Of a DNA stretch of 64,000 nt, positions 1 to 7,624 are shown piece after piece (the stretch's first letter is position 1; every line of letters starts with the position of its first letter). The notes beneath the pieces were generated by a model. The model did no database searches. It saw only the letters and a list, made by a program, of their open reading frames with translations, and was not told where the DNA came from. The translations under genes were made by a program, and so were the position numbers. Origin of the DNA: Pseudomonas lundensis. GTDB taxonomy: Bacteria > Pseudomonadota > Gammaproteobacteria > Pseudomonadales > Pseudomonadaceae. The DNA is taken from assembly GCF_001042985.1 (NCBI RefSeq), contig NZ_JYKY01000014.1:53184-117183 (forward strand), read 5' to 3'.

Positions 1-146
1 GGGCGATGCAAAATTTCAGAAACCTTAGTGTTGATGGTCGGCTTGAGGCGGTTCCAGTCGAAGGTGGCGATCAGCACCACCAGCACGGCAACCAACAGGG
101 CAAACAGGCCCACAACCCAGGCAAGCACTTTACGGGTGCGCGTCAT
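1..146 (-). CDS. AsmA family protein, N-terminal fragment (runs off window start)
   Basis: Only the first 48 codons lie in the window. The start ATG is at 146-144, preceded by a good Shine-Dalgarno (AAGGAG). The peptide starts MTRTRKVLAWVVGLF, followed by one hydrophobic membrane anchor and then a FDWNRLKP motif. This short anchor followed by DxNRLKP is characteristic of AsmA/YhjG-type proteins, which are anchored in the inner membrane with a large periplasmic part and take part in outer-membrane lipid homeostasis. The rest of the gene is outside the window, so length and exact subfamily cannot be judged. Confidence 0.7.
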   Translation of the reverse strand, partial: MTRTRKVLAWVVGLFALLVAVLVVLIATFDWNRLKPTINTKVSEILHR

Positions 147-421
147 GACACGGCTCCTTATTACGTCTGAACGTCCAGATTGCGACGCGTATAAAAGTAC
201 GACCGGCAAAGGCGGTCCAAGGTTTAACCCGTGTGCCGCTTTGCCTCAAAAAAGCCTCGTGTTCTCTTTTACCCGTCCGCAAAGTAGCGGGCTAGAGGCC
301 TTTGGTTGAACAATCAATTGTGTCGATTATCACCATTGGCCGTATGAACTTTGTTATCGAAAATCCAAGCGTAGCATTGCCCCCGTACCCACTGACTGCC
401 TTGCTACGGAGCACCCGCATC

Positions 422-700
422 ATGAAACGCCCAGCCATGTTTGGTTTGACCCTGTCACTGTTTGCCTTTAACGCCTTCGCCCTGCCCGCTGAAGATCAGT
501 CGGCGCCCTTGGCACAACCCGCCTCCAGCACCTTGAGCGAGCCTTTGAACCCGGTCGCTGAAGACGGCGCACAACGCACGCTGGATCAACACAACCGTGT
601 GGCCGAAGACGGTTACGACCGCACCCAGAAGCAGCAACAAAACCGCCTGGCCGAAGGTGGCGCAGAGCGTCTGGCCGAAAGGAATCAACGTGCCAGCTAA
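422..700 (+). CDS. small exported protein with imperfect AEDG repeats, function unknown
   Basis: The 92-residue product starts at ATG 422, with GGAG about 10 bases upstream. A longer reading from 302 would add 40 residues without a convincing ribosome site. Residues 1-20 form a signal peptide (MKRPAMFGLTLSLFAFNAFA), so the mature protein is probably periplasmic. The mature part is hydrophilic and carries three degenerate copies of a unit like (V/L)AE(D/G)G(A/Y)xR, each followed by a Gln/Asn-rich stretch, and it has no cysteine. I do not recognise a family. It stands alone between the divergent AsmA-type gene and desT. Confidence 0.6.
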   Translation: MKRPAMFGLTLSLFAFNAFALPAEDQSAPLAQPASSTLSEPLNPVAEDGAQRTLDQHNRVAEDGYDRTQKQQQNRLAEGGAERLAERNQRAS

Positions 701-874
701 GCGCACCGCAGTCGTCGCTGACGAGCAGCGCGAAACGATCGCAAGCCCGACCCCGCGTTATTCGTCACTAACGACTGCGTCACGTTTACCCGCCTGAGCC
801 TTTAACTGCGTTCGACGTCATCAAAGCTGATTTGCTAGAGTGCGCCGCTGCACTTGTCAGGAAGACCCGCCCAG

Positions 875-1507
875 ATGCTCCCCCGCGCCGAACAGAAACA
901 ACAAACCCGCCTTGCGCTGATGGACGCCGCCCGCCACTTGATGGAATCGGGGCGCGGCTTTGGCAGCCTCAGCTTGCGTGAAGTCGCAAAAACCGCTGGC
1001 ATCGTGCCCACCGGCTTTTATCGGCACTTCAGCGACATGGACCAATTGGGCCTGGCGTTGGTCAGCGAGGTCGGCCAGACCTTTCGCGAAACCATCCGCC
1101 TGGTACGCCATAACGAATTGTTCATGGGCGGCGTGATTAACGCATCGGTGCGGATTTTCCTCGATGTGGTCGAGGCCAATCGCTCGCAGTTTCTGTTCCT
1201 CGCGCGGGAGCAATACGGCGGCTCGCAACCGGTTCGGCAGGCCATCGCGGCATTGCGCGAAGACATCACCTCCGACCTGGCCGCCGACCTCGGCTCCAAG
1301 CCCAAACTGCACCATCTCAACCCGGCGGCGCTGACCGTGATTGCCGATCTGGTGGTCAAAAGTGTATTTGCGGCGTTGCCCGATGTGATTGATCCGCCCG
1401 CCGAACCGCTGCCGGACTACCTGCAACCGCAGGCCAAAATCAGCCAGCAACTGCGCTTCATCTTCATTGGCCTCAAACACTGGCAAGGGTTGGGCAGCAC
1501 CGAGTAA
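875..1507 (+). CDS. desT: TetR-family fatty acid desaturation regulator DesT
   Basis: A 210-residue TetR-type repressor. The start chosen is ATG 875 (MLPRAEQKQQTR), with AGGAAG ten bases upstream, rather than the in-frame TTG at 854. Residues 8-55 form the helix-turn-helix, with the family-typical SLREVAKTAGIVPTGFYRHF. The rest matches DesT/FabR proteins (RIFLDVVEANRSQFLFLAREQYGG). In P. aeruginosa DesT senses the saturated/unsaturated acyl-CoA ratio and represses the desCB desaturase genes. As in P. aeruginosa, ureEFG lie immediately downstream, which supports orthology. The desaturase genes themselves are not in the window. Confidence 0.85.
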   Translation: MLPRAEQKQQTRLALMDAARHLMESGRGFGSLSLREVAKTAGIVPTGFYRHFSDMDQLGLALVSEVGQTFRETIRLVRHNELFMGGVINASVRIFLDVVEANRSQFLFLAREQYGGSQPVRQAIAALREDITSDLAADLGSKPKLHHLNPAALTVIADLVVKSVFAALPDVIDPPAEPLPDYLQPQAKISQQLRFIFIGLKHWQGLGSTE

Positions 1508-1515
1508 GCGACTTC

Positions 1516-1530
1516 GCACCTCATTGGTGC
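1516..1530 (+). promoter_or_regulatory. candidate NtrC binding site upstream of ureE
   Basis: GCACCTCATTGGTGC differs by one base from the NtrC consensus GCACYA-N3-TGGTGC. It lies about 110 bp upstream of a sigma-54 promoter, the usual distance for an NtrC enhancer. A second dyad (AGTGCGCGCACT, 1541-1552) lies just downstream. This suggests nitrogen-limitation control of the urease accessory operon. Confidence 0.6.
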
Positions 1531-1627
1531 AACACAGCCCAGTGCGCGCACTTGTTTAGATCAAGTTTCATCTTCCTGCTCTGTTTTTGAGCATACGATT
1601 CGCGACATCAGTGATGCCCGGCCAGGT

Positions 1628-1643
1628 TGGCAAGCCCCTTGCT
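1628..1643 (+). promoter_or_regulatory. sigma-54 (-24/-12) promoter of ureEFG
   Basis: TGGCAAGCCCCTTGCT has the invariant GG and GC doublets separated by exactly 10 bases and an intact TTGCT -12 element. It predicts a start about 12 bases downstream (near 1655), roughly 25 bases before the ureE ATG. Confidence 0.65.
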
Positions 1644-1680
1644 GTGAGCATGCCTATCGTTAATCGCAGGAAGCCTACCG

Positions 1681-2181
1681 ATGCTGGTCATTCACCGAAG
1701 AGTCGACGCCCACCCCGTGTGGAGCGCCGAACTGCACCTCAACTTCGAAGCCCGAAGCAAAAGCCGCCTGCGCTGTTTCAGCAGCGACGGTGAAGAGGTC
1801 GGGCTGTTTCTGGACCGCGGGCAGACGCCGCTGCACGACGGCGAATTCCTTCAGGCGCAGGACGGGCGCATCGTGCGCGTCTGCGCCAGCCCTGAACACC
1901 TGCTGCACGTCACGTGCGACAACGCGTTCGAACTGACCCGCGCCGCTTATCACTTGGGCAATCGCCACGTGGCGCTGCAAGTGGGTGACGGCTGGCTGCG
2001 ACTGCTGGATGACTACGTGCTCAAGGCGATGCTCGAACAATTGGGCGCCTGCACCGACGCCATCGAAGCCCCGTTCCAGCCTGAACACGGCGCCTACGGC
2101 GGTGGTCACCACCACTCCCGGGCGGGCGAAGAAGACTTCAACTACGCGCCCAAACTTCACCAGTTTGGTGTGCGTTTGTGA
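1681..2181 (+). CDS. ureE: urease accessory protein UreE (nickel chaperone)
   Basis: This 166-residue protein is the first gene of ureEFG. UreE is a cytoplasmic dimeric metallochaperone that hands Ni2+ to the UreD/F/G complex maturing the urease active site. The sequence shows the UreE two-domain plan: an N-terminal peptide-binding domain, then a metal-binding domain containing AAYHLGNRHVALQV with the conserved histidines. The C-terminus has a short His-rich stretch (GGGHHHSR), much shorter than the Klebsiella His tail. The start ATG has AGGAAG upstream. The last 4 bases overlap ureF. Urease structural genes are not in the window, consistent with the split urease loci of Pseudomonas. Confidence 0.93.
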   Translation: MLVIHRRVDAHPVWSAELHLNFEARSKSRLRCFSSDGEEVGLFLDRGQTPLHDGEFLQAQDGRIVRVCASPEHLLHVTCDNAFELTRAAYHLGNRHVALQVGDGWLRLLDDYVLKAMLEQLGACTDAIEAPFQPEHGAYGGGHHHSRAGEEDFNYAPKLHQFGVRL

Positions 2182-2852
2182 GCCCGGCCTGGGCGCTGCT
2201 GCGTCTGGCCAGCCCGCAATTGCCCATTGGCGGCTACAGCTATTCCCAAGGGCTGGAAATGGCGGTGGAGCAAGGCCGGGTGCGCGATCCGGCCAGCGCC
2301 GCGCGCTGGATCAACGACCAGTTGCTGCTCAACCTCGCCCGCTTCGAAGCCCCGCTGTTGCTCGCTCACTGCCAGGCTGCCGCCCAAGCAGACTGGCCCG
2401 CCCTGCAACGGTTTTGTGACGAACACCGCGCCAGCCGGGAAACCCGCGAACTGCATCAGGAAAGCCGGCAAATGGGCTATTCCCTGCAACAGTTGCTGAC
2501 CGGCTTACCCGAACTGGATGAGCCCGCGCGGCAGTTCCTCTTACAGCAAGGCGAGCCGCATCTGGCGCTTGGCTGGGCACTCGCCGCACGTGCGTGGGGC
2601 ATCAACCCGCAGGACGCATTGGCGGCATGGCTCTGGAGCTGGCTGGAGAACCAGTTGGCCGTGTTGATGAAAACGCTGCCGTTAGGCCAGCAAGCGGCAC
2701 AACGCATGACCAGCGAGTTATCCCCAAGCCTGCAACTGGCGCAACTGCACGCCAGTCATCTGGATGTTTCCCACATGGGCAGCGCCGCTTTTGGCCTGTC
2801 ATTAGCGAGCATGGCCCACGAGCGCCAGTACAGCCGCCTGTTTCGGTCCTAG
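2178..2852 (+). CDS. ureF: urease accessory protein UreF
   Basis: A 224-residue all-alpha protein beginning at GTG 2178, which overlaps the ureE stop (translational coupling). UreF bridges UreD-urease and the UreG GTPase and gates GTP hydrolysis during nickel insertion. Family signatures are visible near the N-terminus (LASPQLPIGGYSYSQGLE) and near the C-terminus (SHLDVSHMGSAAFGLSLASM). Length is normal for the family. ureG follows 9 bases downstream. Confidence 0.93.
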   Translation: MSPAWALLRLASPQLPIGGYSYSQGLEMAVEQGRVRDPASAARWINDQLLLNLARFEAPLLLAHCQAAAQADWPALQRFCDEHRASRETRELHQESRQMGYSLQQLLTGLPELDEPARQFLLQQGEPHLALGWALAARAWGINPQDALAAWLWSWLENQLAVLMKTLPLGQQAAQRMTSELSPSLQLAQLHASHLDVSHMGSAAFGLSLASMAHERQYSRLFRS

Positions 2853-2861
2853 GAGTTTTGA

Positions 2862-3476
2862 ATGAATACACAACCTCTGCGTGTCGGCATTGGTGGGCCG
2901 GTCGGCTCAGGTAAAACCGCGCTGACCTTGGCGTTGTGCCTGGCGTTGCGGGACCGTTACAACCTGGCGGTCGTGACCAACGATATTTATACCCGCGAAG
3001 ATGCCGACTTTTTGGTACGCAACCAGGCATTGGCACCCGAACGCATCATTGGCGTGGAAACCGGCGGCTGTCCCCATACCGCCATCCGCGAAGACGCCTC
3101 GATCAACCTCGAAGCGGTGGATCAATTGAACCGCCGCTTTCCCGGCCTGGACGTGATTCTGGTGGAATCGGGTGGGGATAACTTGTCAGCCACGTTCAGT
3201 CCCGAACTCTCCGACCTGACGATCTACGTGATCGACGTATCGGCGGGTGACAAGTTACCGCGCAAAGGTGGGCCGGGAATCTGCAAGTCGGACTTGCTGG
3301 TGATCAACAAAATCGACCTGGCACCGCTGGTGGGCGCCTCGCTGGAGCTGATGGACAGCGATACGCGGCGCATGCGCGGCGACAAACCGTTTGTGTTCAG
3401 TAACCAGAAAACCGGCTTGGGCCTCGATGCGATCGTGGCTTTTATTGAGCGTCAGGGGCTGTTGATAACTCAATAG
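2862..3476 (+). CDS. ureG: urease accessory GTPase UreG
   Basis: A 204-residue SIMIBI-class GTPase that powers nickel delivery into apo-urease. The P-loop [12 protein letters not shown] is at residues 10-21. The nickel-binding Cys-Pro-His motif is in [13 protein letters not shown] (about residues 67-79). ESGGDNL and the NKID guanine-specificity motif are present. AGGAG lies upstream of the ATG. It is the last gene of the operon; no ureJ/hupE-type nickel permease follows, and a REP-like hairpin lies downstream. Confidence 0.95.
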   Translation: MNTQPLRVGIGGPVGSGKTALTLALCLALRDRYNLAVVTNDIYTREDADFLVRNQALAPERIIGVETGGCPHTAIREDASINLEAVDQLNRRFPGLDVILVESGGDNLSATFSPELSDLTIYVIDVSAGDKLPRKGGPGICKSDLLVINKIDLAPLVGASLELMDSDTRRMRGDKPFVFSNQKTGLGLDAIVAFIERQGLLITQ

Positions 3477-3513
3477 TGCGAGGTATCAGGGGGATTTTGA
3501 GCGCTTCGCGCCT

Positions 3514-3539
3514 GATCGCAGCCGAGTGTGGCTGCGATC
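3514..3539. repeat. REP-like palindrome
   Basis: A perfect 10-bp inverted repeat (GATCGCAGCC / GGCTGCGATC) with a 6-base loop, preceded by a smaller GCGC-TTC-GCGC hairpin at 3501-3510. The CTGCGATC core is typical of dispersed Pseudomonas intergenic palindromes. It sits between convergent ureG and the cation transporter gene and may also help end transcription, but there is no T-tract. Confidence 0.5.
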
Positions 3540-3555
3540 CATCCTTACGCAATGA

Positions 3556-4461
3556 TTACGCAATCCACTTGCGGTCGCCGGTAAAGCAAATGGTCAGCCA
3601 GCGTGCGCTGTCAGCCTTGCCCAGCATCGCGGATATTTCCTCACGAATGGCATCAAGGGTTTTCACACTGGTCAGCGGATACCCCGAAGGCAACACGATG
3701 TGAATTTCAATGAAACGCGCCCGGCCATGCTTCTGCACATAGGTTTTGTAACCTTCAAAACCATGCCGCGCCGAGGCGATTTCCAGTGCCTCGCGCACCT
3801 TGTCGTCCAGTGCGTCGGGGGCAATCCCCAGCACGTCGCGCAATGCCGGCTTGAGGATTTTGAACGCAGGCGCAAGCATGCTCAGGGCCAGCACAATCAG
3901 GATTGCCGGGTCCACATAAGCTGCCCACTGTGCATAACCCTGATGCGTCAGGGCCAGCGCCGTGAGGAAACTGATCAACAGGCCCACCGACAACATGGCA
4001 TCCACCAGCCAACTGATGTTGTCGAACTGAATCAGCGTCGATTTCAACGTTCGATTTTTGCGCCGAACCCAGAAGTAGTAGCCAAATTCGATCACGGTAA
4101 ACACCGCTGCGTAGAGGATGACCAGCCCCAGTTCAATCTCGCGCCCGCCATTGATGATGCCGAATACACCATTCAGAAAGGCATAGATCGCAATCAATAA
4201 GAGGAAGCTGCCTTCGATCAACAACACCATGGGTTCAAGGTGCCAGAAGCCGAACTGGAAACGCTGGTTGCTCTCCTTGGCGATGAGTTGCGCCGTTATG
4301 AGCATCAACACCTTGATAAACGTTGCGATCAACGAGAAAAAGCCATCAAACAGGATGGATTGCGACCCCGAAATAAAACCCGTCACGATGCCCGCAATGG
4401 CCACCGCAAACATTAGAACAGTCGATTGTTTGAGCAGAATCTGCTCGCCACGGTTACTCAC
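3556..4461 (-). CDS. cation diffusion facilitator-like transporter with degenerate metal site
   Basis: A 301-residue inner-membrane protein with about six transmembrane segments and a C-terminal cytoplasmic domain of the CDF type. It starts at GTG 4461 with AAAGGAG upstream. In canonical zinc/iron CDFs such as FieF, TM2 carries DxxxD and TM5 carries HxxxD. Here TM2 reads FDGFFS (D39, then S43) and TM5 reads SWLVD (S150, D154), so only one acidic ligand per helix remains. The substrate may therefore differ from Zn2+/Fe2+, or transport may be altered. The family assignment is firm; the substrate is unknown. Confidence 0.8.
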   Translation of the reverse strand: MSNRGEQILLKQSTVLMFAVAIAGIVTGFISGSQSILFDGFFSLIATFIKVLMLITAQLIAKESNQRFQFGFWHLEPMVLLIEGSFLLLIAIYAFLNGVFGIINGGREIELGLVILYAAVFTVIEFGYYFWVRRKNRTLKSTLIQFDNISWLVDAMLSVGLLISFLTALALTHQGYAQWAAYVDPAILIVLALSMLAPAFKILKPALRDVLGIAPDALDDKVREALEIASARHGFEGYKTYVQKHGRARFIEIHIVLPSGYPLTSVKTLDAIREEISAMLGKADSARWLTICFTGDRKWIA

Positions 4462-4530
4462 AAAAACTCCTTTCAGCCCGATGGAATGCGACCCCCTCAG
4501 GAGGTCGCGGGTGGGCTGCCAGGGGCGAGT

Positions 4531-5298
4531 TTACTCCTTGGCGTGCCTTTCGATGGCAAAACCGCTCCAGGACTGCGTCACGGGCATCAGTTCAAGGCGA
4601 TTGATGTTGATGTGTGCCGGGGTGTTGAGCACCCAGAAAATGGTCTCCGCGATGTCTTCGGGCTGAATCGGATCAGCGCCCTGATAGGTCGCGTCGTAGC
4701 GCGCCTGATCGCCCCCGAAGCGCACCATGGAGAATTCGCTTTCGCACAAACCCGGCTCAATGTTGCTGACGCGTACGCCTGTGCCTTGCAGATCGCAGCG
4801 CAGGTTCAGAGAGAATTGCTTCACAAAGGCTTTGGTGCCGCCATACACGTGGCTGCCGGGGTACGGGTAATTGCCCGCGATAGAACCCAGGTTGACGATC
4901 CCGGCACCGCGCCCGTAGGCAATCAGGCGCGGCAGCAACAGGTTGGTGGTGTACAGCAGCCCTTTGATATTGGTGTCGACCATGGTTTCCCAGTCGTCGA
5001 GCTTGCACTGCGGGGCCGGGTCAGTGCCGACCGCTAGCCCGGCGTTGTTGATCAGTCCGCGCAGCGTGCTGAACGAGGGCGGCAAGTTGGCAATCGCCGT
5101 TTCCATCGCCCCACGGTCACGCACATCGACCACCAGGCCGTGCACTTCTGTGTGCTTGGACAACTCTTCACACAGGGCGTCCAGACGCTCTTTACGGCGG
5201 CCGGTCAGCACCAGTTTCCAGCCTGCTTGCGCAAACTTGCGTGCACACGCCTCACCAAATCCAGAAGTCGCGCCGGTAATAAACAGGGTGGAAGTCAT
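4531..5298 (-). CDS. SDR-family NADP-dependent oxidoreductase (YdfG-like)
   Basis: A 255-residue classical short-chain dehydrogenase. The start chosen is ATG 5298 (MTSTLFITGATSGFGEA), preceded by AAGGAG. Longer upstream readings lack similarity. The Rossmann cofactor motif TGATSGFGEA is at residues 8-17, followed by RRKER (suggesting NADP), NNAGLA, the active-site Ser in NLGSIAGNY, and YGGTK (YxxxK). Overall it resembles E. coli YdfG, the NADP+-dependent L-allo-threonine / 3-hydroxy acid dehydrogenase. It is a single gene facing the cation transporter gene's promoter, so the substrate is not indicated by context. Confidence 0.8.
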   Translation of the reverse strand: MTSTLFITGATSGFGEACARKFAQAGWKLVLTGRRKERLDALCEELSKHTEVHGLVVDVRDRGAMETAIANLPPSFSTLRGLINNAGLAVGTDPAPQCKLDDWETMVDTNIKGLLYTTNLLLPRLIAYGRGAGIVNLGSIAGNYPYPGSHVYGGTKAFVKQFSLNLRCDLQGTGVRVSNIEPGLCESEFSMVRFGGDQARYDATYQGADPIQPEDIAETIFWVLNTPAHININRLELMPVTQSWSGFAIERHAKE

Positions 5299-6020
5299 CG
5301 TGTTCTCCTTGGCTGGCGGGCAGGGTCCGCCGGGGTAATGGGACGGCCAGCAGAATGCCCCGAGTGCGTTTGAGCGGCAAGCAGGTTGCGTGGACAACCG
5401 TGTACTGTGCAAAAAACAACCAACCGTCTCCAGACCACATCGCACAAGGGATAGCGCCATGTGCGCTCACCTTATCCACAGGCCCGTCCACAGTCTTTGG
5501 GGGCAACTCGAAACGCGCAAAGCCCCGCCATGCAAGGGTTGCAGGCGTTTATCCAAGGTTTTTTGCTTGACCTGAATACGCACTCCATGCACACGCCCTA
5601 AAAAGGTGCGTGAAGTTGAAAGTGCAGGGATAGCCAGAGGCCAGTAATTACGCCGCTCAGGGCATTCTTTCCAGAGTTTAACCACAGACTTATCCACAGG
5701 GCGCAGCGGTTTTTTCAAGGCCGTATTTTTATCAACAAAGCTGTTGACAAATCACCCGAGAGGTCGCGGAAAAGACAGCGATCAAAAAACAACCACACCG
5801 CTACAGCCCTTATGAATAAAGGGCTACAGCCAACTACTCCCACGTTACCCACAGCCACCTCCACAGCAAACGGGGACAAGTCAAAACGATGACAAAACAA
5901 CGAATTACAGCGTCTTTATGTCGCGCTTTCGCAGGGTTGCAATTTTGTTTTCCACAATTTCAGGCGGGGTAAGAACGGCTCGCCCCAAGGGGGCGAGCAG
6001 GGTGATGCTGACGGCGGGGT
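5299..6020. other. 722-bp gene-free region with clustered DnaA-box-like nonamers
   Basis: No convincing gene is seen; open frames here are short and lack ribosome sites. All the following nonamers are on the + strand. Two are perfect TTATCCACA (5472-5480, 5690-5698). Near matches are TTAACCACA (5678-5686), TTATCAACA (5729-5737), TTACCCACA (5845-5853) and TTTTCCACA (5948-5956). Stretches near 5410 and 5785 both contain AAAACAACCA. The density is unusual for a spacer. The role is unknown: candidates are a DnaA-titration or regulatory site, or a decayed repeat. Confidence 0.5.
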
Positions 6021-6737
6021 TTAATGGCCGCCCAGATAGGCGTTACGCACGTCTTCGTTGCTCAACAACTCTTTGCCCGTGCCGGTCAGGCGGATTTCTC
6101 CGTTCACCATCACGTAGGCGCGGTCCGACAACCGTAGCGCATGGTTGGCGTTTTGCTCGACCAAAAAGATGGTCATGCCGGTTTGCGCCAGCTCCCGCAG
6201 AGTGGCAAAGATCTGTTTCACCACAATGGGCGCCAGCCCCAGGCTCGGTTCGTCCAGCAGCAGCAACTTCGGACGGCTCATCAACGCACGGGCAATGGCG
6301 AGCATCTGCTGTTCACCACCGGACATGGTCATGGCCCGCTGATTACGGCGCTCCTTGAGCCGCGGAAACAGGTCAAACATGCGCTGCATGTCTTCTTTGG
6401 CGTGTTGGTCACCGATGGGGATGGTGCCCATCAGCAGGTTTTCCTCCACCGTCATGTCCGGAAACACACGACGCCCCTCCGGCGATTGGGCAATCCCGTT
6501 GGAAGCGATGTAGTGCGAAGACTTTTGCGTGATATCCACACCCTGATAAAGAATCTGACCGCCACTGGCGCGGGGCTGCCCAAAAATCGACATCAACAAG
6601 GTGGATTTTCCGGCACCGTTAGAGCCAATCAAGCTGACGGTTTCGCCCTCTTCGATGTGCATCGAGACCTTTTTCAACGCCTGAATCGGCCCGTAATGAA
6701 CATCCAGTTCCTTGAGTTCGAGGATCGTGCTCGTCAT
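6021..6737 (-). CDS. livF: branched-chain amino acid ABC transporter ATPase LivF
   Basis: A 238-residue ABC ATPase, the last gene of livKHMGF. Visible motifs are Walker A GSNGAGKST, the Q-loop, signature MSGGEQQ, Walker B LLLLDEPSLGL and the switch His in VEQNAN. With LivG it forms the cytoplasmic ATPase pair driving uptake of Leu/Ile/Val (and often Ala/Thr) through LivHM. Its ATG overlaps the livG stop by 4 bases. It corresponds to BraG of P. aeruginosa. Confidence 0.93.
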   Translation of the reverse strand: MTSTILELKELDVHYGPIQALKKVSMHIEEGETVSLIGSNGAGKSTLLMSIFGQPRASGGQILYQGVDITQKSSHYIASNGIAQSPEGRRVFPDMTVEENLLMGTIPIGDQHAKEDMQRMFDLFPRLKERRNQRAMTMSGGEQQMLAIARALMSRPKLLLLDEPSLGLAPIVVKQIFATLRELAQTGMTIFLVEQNANHALRLSDRAYVMVNGEIRLTGTGKELLSNEDVRNAYLGGH

Positions 6738-7624
6738 ATCAGCTCCTCTTCGTCTGCACCCAGATACGCGGCGATGACTTTCGGGTCGTTGCGAATGGCG
6801 TCAGGCCCGCCCTCAGCGATCACGTTGCCGTGGTCGAGGACCACGATGTGGTCGGAAATGCTCATGACCATGCCCATGTCGTGCTCGATCAGCACCACGG
6901 TCAGGTCGTGCTCGTCTCGCAACAATCGAATCATGCCGCTCAGGGCTTCGGTTTCCTGCGGGTTGAGGCCCGCCGCCGGCTCGTCAAGACAGATAATTTG
7001 CGGCCGCGTACACATGGCCCGCGCAATCTCCAGTCGCCGTTGCTGGCCGTAAGACAACTCGCCCGCCAGACGGTTGGCGCAGTCCACCAGATCCACCACC
7101 TCCAGCCAGTAGAAAGCGTGGTCCAGCGCGTCGCTTTCAGCCTTGCGGTAGCCCTTGGTATTGAGAATCCCCGCCAGCAGGCTGCGATTGACCCACATGT
7201 GCTGGGCCACCAGCAGGTTCTCCAGCACGGACATTTCCTTGAACAGGCGAATGTTCTGGAAGGTTCGTGCCAGACCGGCGCGGTTGACCAGGTGAGTGCC
7301 GCCGAACATTTTGTAATACAGCCGGCTGCCGAACGCTTTGGGCGAGACAAAATCCGTCACCCGAAACGGCTCGCCGAGCAGTTTGATCACATTGGTGCGG
7401 GTGCCCCGCGCGTTGAGTTCGATCCTGCCGCCGGTGGCTTTATAAAAGCCGGTCAGGCAGTTGAACACGGTGGTTTTCCCGGCCCCGTTAGGGCCGATCA
7501 GGGCGAAGATCGAATTGCGTTTGACCTTGAGGCTAACATCGCTCAGGGCCTTGATCCCGCCAAAGTGCATCATCAGCTTGTCCACCGAGAGCACGACGTC
7601 TTTATCCATGGAACGCTCGCTCAT
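6734..7624 (-). CDS. livG: branched-chain amino acid ABC transporter ATPase LivG
   Basis: A 296-residue ABC ATPase with Walker A GPNGAGKTT, a degenerate signature LSYGQQRRLE (typical of LivG), Walker B IICLDEPAAGL and the switch His in LIEHDMG. It has the longer LivG-type insert between Walker A and the signature, and a C-terminal LivG extension. It overlaps both neighbours by 4 bases, so translation is coupled. It corresponds to BraF of P. aeruginosa. Confidence 0.93.
   Translation of the reverse strand: MSERSMDKDVVLSVDKLMMHFGGIKALSDVSLKVKRNSIFALIGPNGAGKTTVFNCLTGFYKATGGRIELNARGTRTNVIKLLGEPFRVTDFVSPKAFGSRLYYKMFGGTHLVNRAGLARTFQNIRLFKEMSVLENLLVAQHMWVNRSLLAGILNTKGYRKAESDALDHAFYWLEVVDLVDCANRLAGELSYGQQRRLEIARAMCTRPQIICLDEPAAGLNPQETEALSGMIRLLRDEHDLTVVLIEHDMGMVMSISDHIVVLDHGNVIAEGGPDAIRNDPKVIAAYLGADEEELI

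Noticed and set aside
854..874. Upstream TTG start for desT
   Set aside because: The ATG at 875 has a better-placed AGGAAG and matches the known N-terminus of DesT.
5467..5718. Possible 83-residue minus-strand gene in the gene-free region
   Set aside because: No ribosome site, no family resemblance, and its codons overlap the DnaA-box-like nonamers; more likely non-coding.
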